DNA of 32,701 nt from Parachlamydiales bacterium (GCA_020051235.1 JAGVJG010000145.1:1-32701), one strand, 5' to 3'; counted from the stretch's first letter, positions 1 to 8,948 are shown. Numbers and translations: made by a program. The notes: generated by a model not told the origin, from the sequence alone.

Positions 1-112
1 CTCTCCGTGCCCGCGTGCGTGCCCGTGCCCGGTTCCATTCAAACTTTGGAAGAACCACTTTGCTTTTCCTCTCCTTGCCCGTGCCCGATTCCCGCTAAAC
101 TTTGGAAGTACC
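1..112. repeat. Left GC-rich inverted-repeat arm
   Basis: Two units are visible, at about 1-56 and 77-112. Each contains CGTGCCCG-type sequence followed by AAACTTTGGAAG and then AACC or TACC. Read as the reverse complement, the arm matches 528-677 in order, including a shared GAGGAAAAGCAA-type spacer between the units. Base composition is far more GC-rich than the flanking genes. Confidence 0.75.
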
Positions 113-143
113 TTTAAATTATACCTCTCCTTAAAATATTTAC

Positions 144-506
144 ATGACAGTTCACATTTTGCTAGATCACGAAAAATTAGACGTTTACAACATATCTGTA
201 GAATTTGTTGTTCTTGCAGATGAACTAATTTCCTCAATTCCAAGAGGTAAAGGCTATATCATTGATCAACTTCAAAGGGCTGCATTATCAATATCCTTAA
301 ACATTGCAGAAGGGGCAGGAGAATTTTCTTTTGAAGAAAAAGTAAGATTTTATCGAATAGCAAAACGATCCGCTACAGAATGCGTTGCAATATTAAATAT
401 TTGTTTAAAGTTAAATCTTATAGATTCAGAAAAATATTTATTGGCTCGCGAGTTAATTTTAAGATTGGTTTCAATGCTAATTAAAATGGCAAAAAGATCG
501 GGATAA
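144..506 (+). CDS. Four-helix bundle protein, S23/IVP family
   Basis: This 120-residue, almost wholly helical protein matches the family first seen encoded in 23S rRNA intervening sequences (TIGR02436-like). The recognisable middle reads QLQRAALSISLNIAEGAGE (about residues 43-61), followed by an FYRIAKRSATE helix, which is the family hallmark. Length is normal for the family. Known structures form pentamers and relatives act as accessory proteins of diversity-generating retroelements, but the molecular role of stand-alone copies is not established. No good Shine-Dalgarno precedes the ATG. The gene lies inside the inverted-repeat element and its AT-rich composition contrasts sharply with the GC-rich arms. 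No reverse transcriptase is nearby, so a retroelement accessory role here is unlikely. Confidence 0.85.
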   Translation: MTVHILLDHEKLDVYNISVEFVVLADELISSIPRGKGYIIDQLQRAALSISLNIAEGAGEFSFEEKVRFYRIAKRSATECVAILNICLKLNLIDSEKYLLARELILRLVSMLIKMAKRSG

Positions 507-527
507 GGGAGAACGGGAAAAAGAAGT

Positions 528-677
528 GGTACTTCCGATGTTTAGCGGGAATCGGGCACGGGCACGCACGCGGGCACGGGCACGGCGAGGAAAAGCAAGG
601 CGGTACTTCCAAAGTTTGACGGGAATCGGGCACGGGCACGCACGCGGGCACGAATAGAACATGAGCGGGCACGGAGA
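528..677. repeat. Right GC-rich inverted-repeat arm
   Basis: Units begin with GGTACTTCC at 528 and 602. Each runs through a TTTAGCGGGAATC or TTTGACGGGAATC core into GGGCACGGGCACGCACGCG. A last partial copy, GCGGGCACGGAGA at 665-677, mirrors the sequence at 2-14. Open reading frames through this arm translate as low-complexity arginine/alanine strings and are not genes. Confidence 0.75.
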
Positions 678-680
678 TAA

Positions 681-764
681 TGCGGCCAAGATGACTCGAA
701 CATCCACCGGGCAAGCCCGACTAGAACCTGAATCTAGCGCGTCTACCAATTCCGCCATGGCCGC
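681..764 (-). tRNA. tRNA-Leu(CAG)
   Basis: On the minus strand the acceptor arms GCGGCCA (764-758) and TGGCCGC (688-682) pair fully, with discriminator A at 681. The D arm reads GCGGAATTGGTAGACGC. The anticodon stem CTAGA/TCTAG encloses loop TTCAGGT, giving anticodon CAG. A long variable arm, CGGGCTTGCCCG, marks a class II tRNA, and a TTCGAGT T-loop follows. CCA is not encoded. It lies 22 nt downstream of ychJ on the same strand, so co-transcription is possible. Confidence 0.95.
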
Positions 765-786
765 GGTTGCTAAATTCTATTGCATT

Positions 787-1200
787 CTAGCTTAATGAAC
801 AAGCCTTAGTATATTTCCAAACACCGTTAACTTTTCTGAAAAGACTATGTTCGACAAAGGACATATCATGTCCCTCCATATCTTCCAGTTTGGCTAAGAA
901 TTTAACGGTATTTTCATCTTCCGAAAGGATGGTCAATCCAAGGAACTTTGTCGATCGGCAAAATTTATCAATATCATCACGAAAACGGGAAAGATCTTTT
1001 TCATAAAGGGGCGATTCGGGGTCGGTCGTTTCAATAATATAGTCGGTTAAGTGAAGGGCGTAGGCGCAATATCGCGACCGCATAAGCTCAACCGGCTTTT
1101 GGGCTACTCCTCCGGAATGAAGTTTATGGCAGCAATCTCCATATTGCTCGCCACTAAAACAAGGGCATGCTACATTTTCAGGTATGGGTCTGACACTCAT
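787..1200 (-). CDS. YchJ-like SEC-C domain protein (UPF0225)
   Basis: The protein has 137 residues when started at the ATG at 1200, which follows a GAGCGAG stretch. Upstream in-frame ATGs at 1212 and 1245 are possible but would overlap the divergent gene more. The N-terminus carries a metal-binding SEC-C-like motif, CPCFSGEQYGDCC, followed by the YchJ signature LMRSRYCAYAL and a conserved cystatin-like body ending SLFRKVNGVWKY. E. coli YchJ has a second, C-terminal SEC-C motif, and this copy lacks it. Function is unknown in the family; zinc binding through the cysteines is expected. The start overlaps the divergent hydrolase gene by 17 nt. Confidence 0.8.
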   Translation of the reverse strand: MSVRPIPENVACPCFSGEQYGDCCHKLHSGGVAQKPVELMRSRYCAYALHLTDYIIETTDPESPLYEKDLSRFRDDIDKFCRSTKFLGLTILSEDENTVKFLAKLEDMEGHDMSFVEHSLFRKVNGVWKYTKACSLS

Positions 1201-2176
1201 AATCTCGCTCATTCTTTGTTTAATCGTCTTTTGGCCGGCTCCCATCTACTACAAGGGGCCCAAAAGCGATCATTTTAATGGAAAGACCTTTTCTAATCAG
1301 GAAAGAAAAGATAGAAACATATTTCATTTGATAAAATGGCTTTGGACGCGTCAACCCGAAAAATGGCCTCAGTGGGTCGATATCACTACATCAATCCCTC
1401 CTGAACGCTCTCAAGAGCTAAGAATTACATTCATTAACCATGCCAGTTTTTTGATCCAATGGCATAATTTGAACATTTTAACCGATCCCACTTATTCGGA
1501 AAGAGCCTCTCCCTTTAGTTCCTACGGCCCTAAACGAGTACATGAGCCGGGAATAAAATTCGATGATCTTCCCCCTATCGATTATGTCCTTGTCTCACAT
1601 AATCATTACGACCATTTGGATGTGCCCACTTTAAAGAAGCTAGTCGAGAAAGACCATCCCCGCTTTATTACCGGCCTTGGAAACGATAGATATCTTGAAA
1701 TAGAAGGCATTCAAAACGTTATTGGGCTTGATTGGTGGGAGACTTCTCACGGATTCACATTTGTTCCCGCCGAGCACTTTTCCGCCCGTTGGTATAACGA
1801 TCGTAATCGCACCCTTTGGGGAGGCTTTCTAATTCATCATAACAATGAGTATCTCTATTTTGCAGGCGACACGGGATTTGGACCTCAGTTTTCGCAAATA
1901 CAAAGAAAATATGGATCTCCCTTTGTTTCCTTTCTTCCTATCGGTGCTTATGAACCCAGATGGTTTATGGAAGTCGCCCATATGGATCCTATCGACGCGA
2001 TGGAAGCGCACCGCCTACTAGGGTCCAAACATTCAATCGGAATGCATTTTGGAACTTTTAGATTGGCCGATGAAAGCCGTGAAGCACCTCTCGAAATGCT
2101 AAAAAACGAAAGAACCACCGAACGATTTTTCACGCTCGATCCCGGCGAATCCATCGTCATCCACGAACAAGAGTAA
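1184..2176 (+). CDS. NAPE-PLD-like metallo-beta-lactamase-fold hydrolase
   Basis: This 330-residue zinc hydrolase resembles the N-acyl-phosphatidylethanolamine phospholipase D branch of the metallo-beta-lactamase fold. It begins with a hydrophobic helix (about residues 2-20), suggesting an N-terminal anchor, then YYKGPKSDHFNGKTF wording common in bacterial members. Metal ligands are visible in SHNHYDHLD (H139, H141, D143, H144), H198, FAGDTG (D229) and MHFGTF (H288). Family members cleave phospholipid phosphodiester bonds, but the substrate here is unproven. The start at 1184 has only a weak AGG before it and lies antisense to the ychJ start. No other ATG would keep the fold intact. Confidence 0.85.
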   Translation: MGLTLIISLILCLIVFWPAPIYYKGPKSDHFNGKTFSNQERKDRNIFHLIKWLWTRQPEKWPQWVDITTSIPPERSQELRITFINHASFLIQWHNLNILTDPTYSERASPFSSYGPKRVHEPGIKFDDLPPIDYVLVSHNHYDHLDVPTLKKLVEKDHPRFITGLGNDRYLEIEGIQNVIGLDWWETSHGFTFVPAEHFSARWYNDRNRTLWGGFLIHHNNEYLYFAGDTGFGPQFSQIQRKYGSPFVSFLPIGAYEPRWFMEVAHMDPIDAMEAHRLLGSKHSIGMHFGTFRLADESREAPLEMLKNERTTERFFTLDPGESIVIHEQE

Positions 2177-2178
2177 AT

Positions 2179-4092
2179 TTACTCATCTGCGTAGCGAGAC
2201 TTCAGCTCTTCGACTACGCTTGAATCAGCGAGTGTGGTGATATCACCCAACAATCTTCCTTCTGCGATGTCTCTTAAAAGCCTTCTCATAATTTTGCCGG
2301 AACGGGTTTTTGGAAGATCGCGGGTAAACAAAATACGATCAGGACGAGCGATCGCGCCAATCTTTTTAACGACATGGTTTTTTAATTCGGCTTCATGATC
2401 GTTTGTTGGAGTAAAACCCTCTTTTAAAATGACAAAGGCGTTTAAAGCTTGTCCTTTTAAAGAATCGCTGACACCTACAACAGCGGCTTCCGCGACTGAT
2501 GGATGATCGACTAAGGCCGATTCGACTTCCATCGTTCCTAAACGATGACCGGACACATTTATCACATCATCGACACGACCCATCAACCATAAATAACCCT
2601 GTTCATCGCGTCTCGCTCCATCGCCCGTAAAATATTTACCGGGATAGCGACTCCAATAGGTTTGTTTAAATCTTTCGGGATCTCCCCAAATCCCTCTTGC
2701 CATGGCAGGCCACGGTTGACTGATCACTAAATAACCGCTTTCGACCGGTTTTCCTTCTTGATCCAAAATTTCGACTTTTATTCCGGGTAAGGGAAAAGTC
2801 GCGGAGCCCGGTTTTAAAGGTGTTATGCCGGGTAAAGGAGCAATCATGATCGCACCTGTTTCTGTTTGCCACCAGGTATCGACAATAGGACATTTTTCAC
2901 GTCCAATATATTTGTAGTACCACATCCAAGCTTCAGGATTGATAGGCTCTCCCACGGATCCGAGCAAACGTAGCGTCGATAATTTCGCACTTTCGGGCCA
3001 TTCGGTTCCCCATTTCATAAACGCGCGAATAGCGGTGGGTGCAGTGTAAAAAATGGTGACCCCGTATTTCTCTATGATCTTCCAAAATCGATTTCTTTTC
3101 GGCCAATCGGGCGCACCTTCATAGATAACTTGTGTCGCCCCATTGGATAAAGGACCATATACAACGTAGGAGTGCCCGGTCACCCAACCAATATCCGCTG
3201 TGCACCAGTAAACATCGTTATCTTTTAAATCAAAGACCATTTCTACGGTGCTATGGCATTGGGTAATGTAGCCGCCGGTCGTATGGTAGAGCCCTTTTGG
3301 TTTTCCTGTGGTTCCGGAAGTATACAAAATATAAAGGGGATCTTCGCTATCAAGCTCTACACATGGAATTTCATCGGTACTTGTCAAAACATCATGGGCC
3401 CAAACATCTCGGCCTTCCTGCATCTCAACTTCATTATTTGCGCGCTTAACAACGATGACTTTTTTGACAGCAGTCGTTCCTTTAAGAGCAATATCCGCCA
3501 TTGTTTTTAGTGGGATGCAAGTCCCTCTTCTAAACCCCCCGTCGGCCGTCACTAATAATTTTGCGCCGGAATCAAGAAGTCGATCTTTTAAACTATCTGA
3601 AGAAAACCCCCCAAACACAACCGTATGTATAAGGCCTAATCTCGCGCAGGCTAGCATGGCAAATATCGCTTCAGGAACAAGCGGCATATAAATGGCTACT
3701 ACATCGCCCTTTTTAAGGCCTGCACTTAAATAAAAGGCAGCCCACTTATTTACCTCTCGATATACGTCCCAATAAGTGAATGTACGATTTTCTCCATTCT
3801 CCCCTTCCCAGATAAAAGCCGCTTTATTTCGTTTAGGGGTCTTCAAATGTCGATCGACACAGTTGTAACATATATTTAACTTTCCTCCAATAAACCACTT
3901 AACCTCAGGAGGTTCAAATTGAACGAGCTTTTCAAAAGGCTTGAACCAGTGAATCTTCTTGGCTTCATTTGTCCAAAAACCTTCAAAGTCTTGCTCGTAA
4001 ATATGAGGATCTCTAACGTTGGCATTTTGAAAGGAGGAAGGAGGATTGAAAATCCTATTTTCATGAAGAAGGGTTTCAACAGTTTGACTCAT
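2179..4092 (-). CDS. acs: Acetyl-CoA synthetase
   Basis: This AMP-forming acetate-CoA ligase converts acetate, ATP and CoA to acetyl-CoA in the cytoplasm. The 637-residue length is typical. Visible motifs are the phosphate-binding loop [10 protein letters not shown] (258-267), WWQTETG (407-413), the hinge and adenosine-contacting region [20 protein letters not shown], and the C-terminal RSGKIMRR whose K600 is the lysine controlled by reversible acetylation in this family. The ATG follows a strong GGAGG at five bases. It starts 16 nt from, and divergent to, the dihaem cytochrome gene, so the two share a very small control region. It ends 2 nt from the convergent NAPE-PLD-like gene. It would let the cell use host acetate as an acetyl-CoA source. 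Confidence 0.97.
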   Translation of the reverse strand: MSQTVETLLHENRIFNPPSSFQNANVRDPHIYEQDFEGFWTNEAKKIHWFKPFEKLVQFEPPEVKWFIGGKLNICYNCVDRHLKTPKRNKAAFIWEGENGENRTFTYWDVYREVNKWAAFYLSAGLKKGDVVAIYMPLVPEAIFAMLACARLGLIHTVVFGGFSSDSLKDRLLDSGAKLLVTADGGFRRGTCIPLKTMADIALKGTTAVKKVIVVKRANNEVEMQEGRDVWAHDVLTSTDEIPCVELDSEDPLYILYTSGTTGKPKGLYHTTGGYITQCHSTVEMVFDLKDNDVYWCTADIGWVTGHSYVVYGPLSNGATQVIYEGAPDWPKRNRFWKIIEKYGVTIFYTAPTAIRAFMKWGTEWPESAKLSTLRLLGSVGEPINPEAWMWYYKYIGREKCPIVDTWWQTETGAIMIAPLPGITPLKPGSATFPLPGIKVEILDQEGKPVESGYLVISQPWPAMARGIWGDPERFKQTYWSRYPGKYFTGDGARRDEQGYLWLMGRVDDVINVSGHRLGTMEVESALVDHPSVAEAAVVGVSDSLKGQALNAFVILKEGFTPTNDHEAELKNHVVKKIGAIARPDRILFTRDLPKTRSGKIMRRLLRDIAEGRLLGDITTLADSSVVEELKSRYADE

Positions 4093-4108
4093 ACAACCTC
4101 CAAAAAAT

Positions 4109-4939
4109 ATGATTATGAATAATAGAACAATTTACCTTCTATTGGTTGTTACATTCATTGCCATCTTTTTCGTCGAAAAAGAACTCCTCCACAAAACATC
4201 CGAGCCCGCCATTGGCCTTAATTCAAATGATCCTCTAGATAAAGTTCTTTCAGACCTTAATTATCAACTAGAAGACCCCTCGCTTGCGCCTGATCCCATA
4301 AAGAAATTAGTTCTAGACGGCTTTGATTTGATGGTTCATACAGACATACGCCTTCCCAATAATGTAAGAGGTAATCTAACTTGTGCGAATTGTCACTTTG
4401 CCGGAGGAAATGTCACTGAAAGAAAAAACGGGGGCTTATCTTTAGTAGGCGTTGCGGCCCTTTATCCCCGATATAAAGATAGAATGGGAAAAGTCATTAC
4501 CTTAGCCGAGAGAATTCAAGCTTGTTTTGAAAAAAGCATGAATGGCAAAGCGATAACGGCAGATTCACCAGAGATGTTATCTTTTTTAACCTATCTGACC
4601 TGGATATCAAAAGACATTCCTATTTACAACCCCGTGTCTTGGTTAGAAATAAAGCCTTTAAAAACGCTTTATCAGGGCGATGTTTCGAAAGGCAAAAAAC
4701 TTTATGAGTTTTACTGCGCCGATTGTCATAAAAGCGACGGTCAAGGCCAATTGACTGAAATAAAAAACTACCCTCCCCTTTGGGGAGAGAAGTCATTTAA
4801 TAAAAAAGCCGGCATGGCAGAACCAAAAATATTTGCCAGTTTCATCTACTACAACATGCCCTACAAACAGGCAGAACTCACTGAAGAGCAGGCAATCGAT
4901 ATTACAAGCTACGTTCTAAATCAAGTCAGAGTCGAATAG
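4109..4939 (+). CDS. Dihaem cytochrome c resembling thiosulfate dehydrogenase TsdA
   Basis: The protein has 276 residues, with an N-terminal signal or anchor helix (about 8-22) that places the haem domains outside the inner membrane. Two haem c motifs are visible, CANCH (92-96) and CADCH (203-207). Cys139 in [14 protein letters not shown] lies 43 residues after His96, the same spacing as the His53/Cys96 ligand pair of the active-site haem in Allochromatium TsdA. Met250 in YYNMPY lies 43 residues after the second haem histidine, close to the TsdA Lys208/Met209 position. This supports thiosulfate/tetrathionate chemistry, though a plain electron-carrier role is possible. An in-frame ATG at 4115 could also be the start. 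The 3' end overlaps the convergent 743-residue gene by 19 nt. Confidence 0.75.
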   Translation: MIMNNRTIYLLLVVTFIAIFFVEKELLHKTSEPAIGLNSNDPLDKVLSDLNYQLEDPSLAPDPIKKLVLDGFDLMVHTDIRLPNNVRGNLTCANCHFAGGNVTERKNGGLSLVGVAALYPRYKDRMGKVITLAERIQACFEKSMNGKAITADSPEMLSFLTYLTWISKDIPIYNPVSWLEIKPLKTLYQGDVSKGKKLYEFYCADCHKSDGQGQLTEIKNYPPLWGEKSFNKKAGMAEPKIFASFIYYNMPYKQAELTEEQAIDITSYVLNQVRVE

Positions 4940-7152
4940 CTCGTGCTTTTTTCTAATAAATTAAATTGTTCAACTAATAAAGTATCATCCGTCGCAGGTT
5001 TGATTAATGCTAAAGCGACGTGCCATTTTTGTTCCGTATTGCATTTAGCGGTAAATTCAATCTTATGGATGATAATTTGAACGTCATTGTCAGATATTTT
5101 TAATTTAATCCAGAGTTTAGCTAGAACATCTTCTTTTACCAAAAGGGACAGAGGATCCTCAGGGTGAAGTTTTTCGTGAACTAAAAAGCAACGCGTGTGT
5201 GTGACTTGGGCTTGTTTTTTATCAAAGTAAACCTCTTTCTCTGCCCCCTCGTTAGCGAGTTTAGTAAGGAAAAGTTCATTATAAAGTTTTGGAAATTTAC
5301 CCCTTAAATAAGCCTCCATAATTCCGCCCGATTTATTAGATAAATACTGAAGCACCTTAAAAGAGGGAACAAAGTGGCTTATAATGACACTTTTAGCCGT
5401 TTCTCCCGTGATCTGATGATCTATATCAAGCATCCTTAGAATTTCTTCAGATATAAATGGCAATGAAAAAAGTTTTTCAAGTTCACGGTAATCCGTTTTA
5501 TGTTTTGAAAAAAACGTAGCCACTTTATCCCAAACTTCTTTTGGATTTGGCAGTGTACAAAATTTTTCAAAATTAAGATGTTCGCTCGCTACACATTCAA
5601 TTCCGATAGTGGCTAATGCATCAAAAAAAAGCTCATACACTTTATCTTTAGGTAAACCGCTTAAATTTAGGGCAAATAATTCGTGACCTGAGTTTTTAAA
5701 GAAAAAAGTAAAGGGTTGGCCTCCATTATAAATGCATCGATCTATCTCATATAAGGTCACATTTTTAAATAAATTGACGATCGAAATGGTAGGAGGAAAC
5801 GAGAGCTTTTTACCGGGCAGTTTTTGTAAATATTCATTATTCAAGCAATATTCTTCTACCATTTTGGGATGAACATCATCTTTAAACATATTCCAACGAT
5901 TCCATGCATCCAAACAACCTTGAAAATTCTCTCCCAATACTTTTCCAAAAATGTACTTATACAATTTCAACTGTTTAAGCTTTTCAATGTGCTTTAAAAG
6001 CGCATCTAAACGAGTCATTTGGCCCAAAGCATCTAACTGAACAATCACTTCTTCCATTTCTACCGTTTGTTTTTCTTCTTTATTAATGAAGGATTTTGCT
6101 CCTTCATTCATATTAGCTAAAATCTCCGTAAAGGAATGGAATAGCACATTACAGGTCACCAATTCAGTCCATATTCTTTTTGCTGTATCTAAAGATGTTT
6201 GCGTAAGTTTATAAGCAGGTAGTCGAACAATTCCATTATCATCTAAATACATTGCATCAACACATCGTCTAAAAAAGAGAATGGCTATTTGATTAATTTG
6301 ATTTTGATTTAATTGACATCTGGAAACTTCAGAAAAATCTTTCATTTTCTTTTTAAACTTTTTATAGAGGCTTTTAGATTTTACTGTTTTAACTTTAGGT
6401 CGGGGTGAATTTTCACTTTTAGAATCTTTCATCGTAGAACGATTTTGGAGAACGGTAGGGGCAGAATCACTTATCGTCTTAGGAATGTGCCCTTTTCTAC
6501 TTTCTAAAAGTTCATTTTTGGACCCATTGGTTTTTAATGGTTCAAAATCCGATCCTAAAGGAGTAAAATTCCTGATGATAGCGGGATTCGCGGAAGAATT
6601 AATAACGGCTACCTTTCCCTCACTAATTCCCCTAGTAATTTTCCTTTTTTCAAATGATGTTTCGTTACTTGGATTTCGATCATTGATGCCTACGATTTTT
6701 GTTAAATCTAATTCTTTTATTCGGGGCGAGTGATGACGTTCTCCCGAAGATCGTCTTTCCATCTGAGGTAACTGATTTTCAGGAGATACTCTTCTAGCTA
6801 ATGGGGGCGTTAAGCGACCCTCTGGAGTCGGCGGGGGCGTCCGACCTTTTTCACTTACAGAAGGAGAGCTGTGTGAAGGCGTTATTCTCCCTTTTAAGGG
6901 ACTACTCTCATTTGAACCCCCACGAGACGTACTGGATTGATCTATGTCAAAAACCGATTTTTTTCTTAATAAGGGGGGCACAGGACGAGCTTTTGCCTCT
7001 TCCGCATGATCCTTTAAAGCACTGAAAATAAGCTCCCTATCATACTTTCTGCTTTGGCGTTTATCGGATTGTCTTTTATTTTCACCCATTTCTGATTTCG
7101 AAACACCAATAGCTTTAGTAGCTGAATCTGAAGGATTAGATATAAAACTCAT
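4921..7152 (-). CDS. Unknown 743-residue protein with disordered Ser/Pro-rich N-terminus
   Basis: I do not recognise this protein. Residues 1 to about 250 are polar, basic and rich in Ser and Pro, without predicted structure by eye. They carry a spaced GRITP, GRTPPPTP, GRLTPP motif series around residues 88-120 that resembles SH3-ligand or proline-directed kinase sites. A lysine-rich stretch (KKFKKKMKDF) marks the switch to a helical C-terminal body of about 480 residues with no signal peptide or membrane helix. The ATG at 7152 has a strong AGGGGG upstream. A long disordered leader plus a globular body suits a secreted host-interacting protein, but that is inference. The body could be a Parachlamydiales-specific or highly divergent domain. 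Confidence 0.7.
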   Translation of the reverse strand: MSFISNPSDSATKAIGVSKSEMGENKRQSDKRQSRKYDRELIFSALKDHAEEAKARPVPPLLRKKSVFDIDQSSTSRGGSNESSPLKGRITPSHSSPSVSEKGRTPPPTPEGRLTPPLARRVSPENQLPQMERRSSGERHHSPRIKELDLTKIVGINDRNPSNETSFEKRKITRGISEGKVAVINSSANPAIIRNFTPLGSDFEPLKTNGSKNELLESRKGHIPKTISDSAPTVLQNRSTMKDSKSENSPRPKVKTVKSKSLYKKFKKKMKDFSEVSRCQLNQNQINQIAILFFRRCVDAMYLDDNGIVRLPAYKLTQTSLDTAKRIWTELVTCNVLFHSFTEILANMNEGAKSFINKEEKQTVEMEEVIVQLDALGQMTRLDALLKHIEKLKQLKLYKYIFGKVLGENFQGCLDAWNRWNMFKDDVHPKMVEEYCLNNEYLQKLPGKKLSFPPTISIVNLFKNVTLYEIDRCIYNGGQPFTFFFKNSGHELFALNLSGLPKDKVYELFFDALATIGIECVASEHLNFEKFCTLPNPKEVWDKVATFFSKHKTDYRELEKLFSLPFISEEILRMLDIDHQITGETAKSVIISHFVPSFKVLQYLSNKSGGIMEAYLRGKFPKLYNELFLTKLANEGAEKEVYFDKKQAQVTHTRCFLVHEKLHPEDPLSLLVKEDVLAKLWIKLKISDNDVQIIIHKIEFTAKCNTEQKWHVALALIKPATDDTLLVEQFNLLEKSTSYSTLT

Positions 7153-7250
7153 AGGTTTCCCCCTTTAAAAATCGTATAAACATATATTGATTTAGATTAT
7201 TTATAAATTAAAGAATCATTATCAAAATTTACTTTGCATTGGAGAGTTAA

Positions 7251-7745
7251 ATGTTAAACAAAGAACAAACAACGCTTATTGATCAATCACTTACAAGAAT
7301 TTTTGCTCTACCCATAACTAGAAGCACTTATCGAGAAATTCAAAACGCTATTTTAAGATCTTTAGACGGAAGTCGTGAGAAAACACAATTCATTCTAGAG
7401 ATGCTTTTCAAAGGTAATGTGGTGGATGATCCTGTACTTAAAGAGATTGTACAACATTATTCCGTGAAAACACGTCTTGCCCGTGATGTAATGGAAAGAG
7501 GCGACTTCATAAGTTTACTGACATCCGACATCACAAAAGCAAATGATAAAGCTTTATTAATTAATCGTATAAGACGCGTAGATGGTGATGAATTTCAATT
7601 TTTAACAGATAGTGACAACACCTTAAACATCCTTGAACATTTCATCGGCCGTTTACAAGAGATTAAAAATCAGGATCCAAGCTTTAGTAAAAATTATAAA
7701 AACCGATTAAAGCAACTTTCAGACGAATTGAAAACACTTCTTTAA
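7251..7745 (+). CDS. Small helical protein of unknown function
   Basis: This 164-residue protein is almost entirely amphipathic helix, cytosolic, and lacks cysteine, signal peptide or membrane segment. I recognise no family. The ATG is preceded by GGAG at a good distance, so translation looks real. It is divergent from the 743-residue gene across about 98 nt of AT-rich DNA, which presumably holds both promoters. Its stop codon overlaps that of the convergent DUF202 gene by 4 nt. Confidence 0.65.
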   Translation: MLNKEQTTLIDQSLTRIFALPITRSTYREIQNAILRSLDGSREKTQFILEMLFKGNVVDDPVLKEIVQHYSVKTRLARDVMERGDFISLLTSDITKANDKALLINRIRRVDGDEFQFLTDSDNTLNILEHFIGRLQEIKNQDPSFSKNYKNRLKQLSDELKTLL

Positions 7746-8071
7746 ATAGAAACAAAAAGAAGCCAGACGGTTGAGACAATCAAAATAAAGGAAGTGATAA
7801 GCGCTGCAAAAATTGAGGCTTTTCGATTTCCCTTTTGGCTCATGAATTGGAAAAGAGCAAATACGATTAAAAGAATTCCCAATAAAACCACAGAAAAACC
7901 AACCACCTGAGCTTGCTGTTCATGAGCGGCTTGATGATAAACTAATAGCTTAAGGATGGCAAAACCTGCGCCTAGGATTGCGAGAGAGGTTCTTATCCAT
8001 GATAAATAAGTCCTTTCAGCGGCAAGGTGATTTCGTTCTTCAGCTAGTTGATTTAGATCTTTGTCGGGCAT
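7742..8071 (-). CDS. DUF202 (YidH-type) membrane protein
   Basis: The protein has 109 residues. The N-terminal LAEERNHLAAERTYLSWIRT (residues 9-28) is the signature of the DUF202 family, followed by three hydrophobic helices at about 29-44, 55-75 and 87-108. This matches E. coli YidH in size and topology. The family is inner-membrane; its biochemical role is not established, and some related domains occur in vacuolar transporter chaperone proteins. An AGGGTAAG stretch lies before the ATG. It is the first reading frame after the three-gene paralogue cluster on the same strand, 22 nt beyond that cluster's last stop. Confidence 0.9.
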   Translation of the reverse strand: MPDKDLNQLAEERNHLAAERTYLSWIRTSLAILGAGFAILKLLVYHQAAHEQQAQVVGFSVVLLGILLIVFALFQFMSQKGNRKASIFAALITSFILIVSTVWLLFVSI

Positions 8072-8093
8072 AAACTTACCCTACTTTATTTTC

Positions 8094-8948
8094 TTATAAA
8101 TTTGCAAAAAGATCGATCTTCTCAGCCGCTATACCCATAGGATCAATCACCGCTCTATTAAATACCTCTTTTACTTTCAAATAAAAGCTCTTGTACTGAT
8201 TCGACTTAATCTTTTGTTTGATCTCTGAAATAACCTTATCGCTATCAATACCAAGATCATTAAAAAAGAGGCTGTATCTTCTCAAACGATTGCATGCTTT
8301 TAATTTGTATTGATCATCGCACGTATTAAACTCGTTCATCTTATATAAGTTTTTGCGATCAAAACGGGCTTTGGGTTGCATACAGGGAGCCGAGTACTCA
8401 TCAAAAACGAGAATCAAGAATTTAGCAGGATGATATCCGTGATAACGAGGTCGGCTGTAAAAATCTTCAATAGCGGCATACATCTTTCGGCCATCATAAG
8501 GGAATACAAGCCCCCACAAAGCCGCCGCTTCAAGTAATATCACCTCAATAAAAAGGGTGGTAATTTTTAAAACTTCTTTCAATAGCGCTTTTGCTATCTC
8601 AACACGCACTCGGGCATTTAAGAGGGTATTTGAATTTTTCTTCTTATGTTCAAGATTATTCAGCCATTTGACTTTTGCAACTGAGTGGCCATGATCAATA
8701 AAATCCCCTTTAAATAGACCTATAAGTCTTAAGGGCATTCTTATTAAGGGAAAGAAAAAAGGATTTGTGAGAATTAAGTTAACAAATTTGAATCGAGTGA
8801 TAAAAGGGCCTGCTCCCGCATCGACTTTCCACTCATTACCTGAACTATCGCGGACCGCTTTTAAATTTTTACCTTCGTACCCCTCATCCCAATTGAAGAG
8901 AACTCCATTCATGCAACATTTAGCGGGAATATAAACTTTATCTGTCAT
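8094..8948 (-). CDS. PYDGRK/APCMQ-motif family protein, copy 1 of 3
   Basis: This 284-residue paralogue is the third gene of a tandem minus-strand cluster. An N-terminal NGVLFNWDEG and GNEWKV segment leads into a first hydrophobic stretch (about 52-78). A second, amphipathic to hydrophobic stretch (about 120-149) ends in PYDGRKM (150-156). Then come IEDFYSRP and DEYSAPCMQ (183-191), and a polar helical tail. The molecular role is unknown. Two hydrophobic lobes are compatible with membrane insertion, as in chlamydial inclusion membrane proteins, but they are about 60 residues apart, wider than the classic Inc hairpin. Its start overlaps the end of the next copy by 11 nt, which indicates translational coupling. 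Confidence 0.75.
   Translation of the reverse strand: MTDKVYIPAKCCMNGVLFNWDEGYEGKNLKAVRDSSGNEWKVDAGAGPFITRFKFVNLILTNPFFFPLIRMPLRLIGLFKGDFIDHGHSVAKVKWLNNLEHKKKNSNTLLNARVRVEIAKALLKEVLKITTLFIEVILLEAAALWGLVFPYDGRKMYAAIEDFYSRPRYHGYHPAKFLILVFDEYSAPCMQPKARFDRKNLYKMNEFNTCDDQYKLKACNRLRRYSLFFNDLGIDSDKVISEIKQKIKSNQYKSFYLKVKEVFNRAVIDPMGIAAEKIDLFANL

Larger units (their letters stand above)
1..677. mobile_element. Inverted-repeat-bounded element carrying an S23/IVP-type gene
   Basis: A 363-nt four-helix-bundle gene sits between two long GC-rich arms that are reverse complements of each other. The left arm (about 1-112) and right arm (about 528-677) each hold two copies of a unit made of a GGTACTTCC-type end, an AGCGGGAATC-type middle and a GGGCACGGGCACG tail. 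The arms differ mainly by one insertion of roughly 18 nt in the right arm. The right end stops one base short of a tRNA-Leu gene. The left end coincides with the window edge, so the element may extend further. No transposase is present. The layout resembles the intervening sequences known inside some bacterial 23S rRNA genes, but here it is intergenic. Calling it mobile is inference. Confidence 0.5.

Noticed and set aside
144..506. Diversity-generating retroelement accessory (Avd) gene
   Set aside because: No reverse transcriptase, template repeat or variable repeat is present within the window.
1..680. CRISPR-like array
   Set aside because: The repeats are inverted around a gene and built from simple GGGCACG tandems, with no regular spacers and no cas genes.
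477..758. Minus-strand reading frames rich in Arg, Ala and Pro
   Set aside because: They translate the GC-rich repeat arm and part of the tRNA-Leu gene; low complexity, no ribosome site and no family wording.
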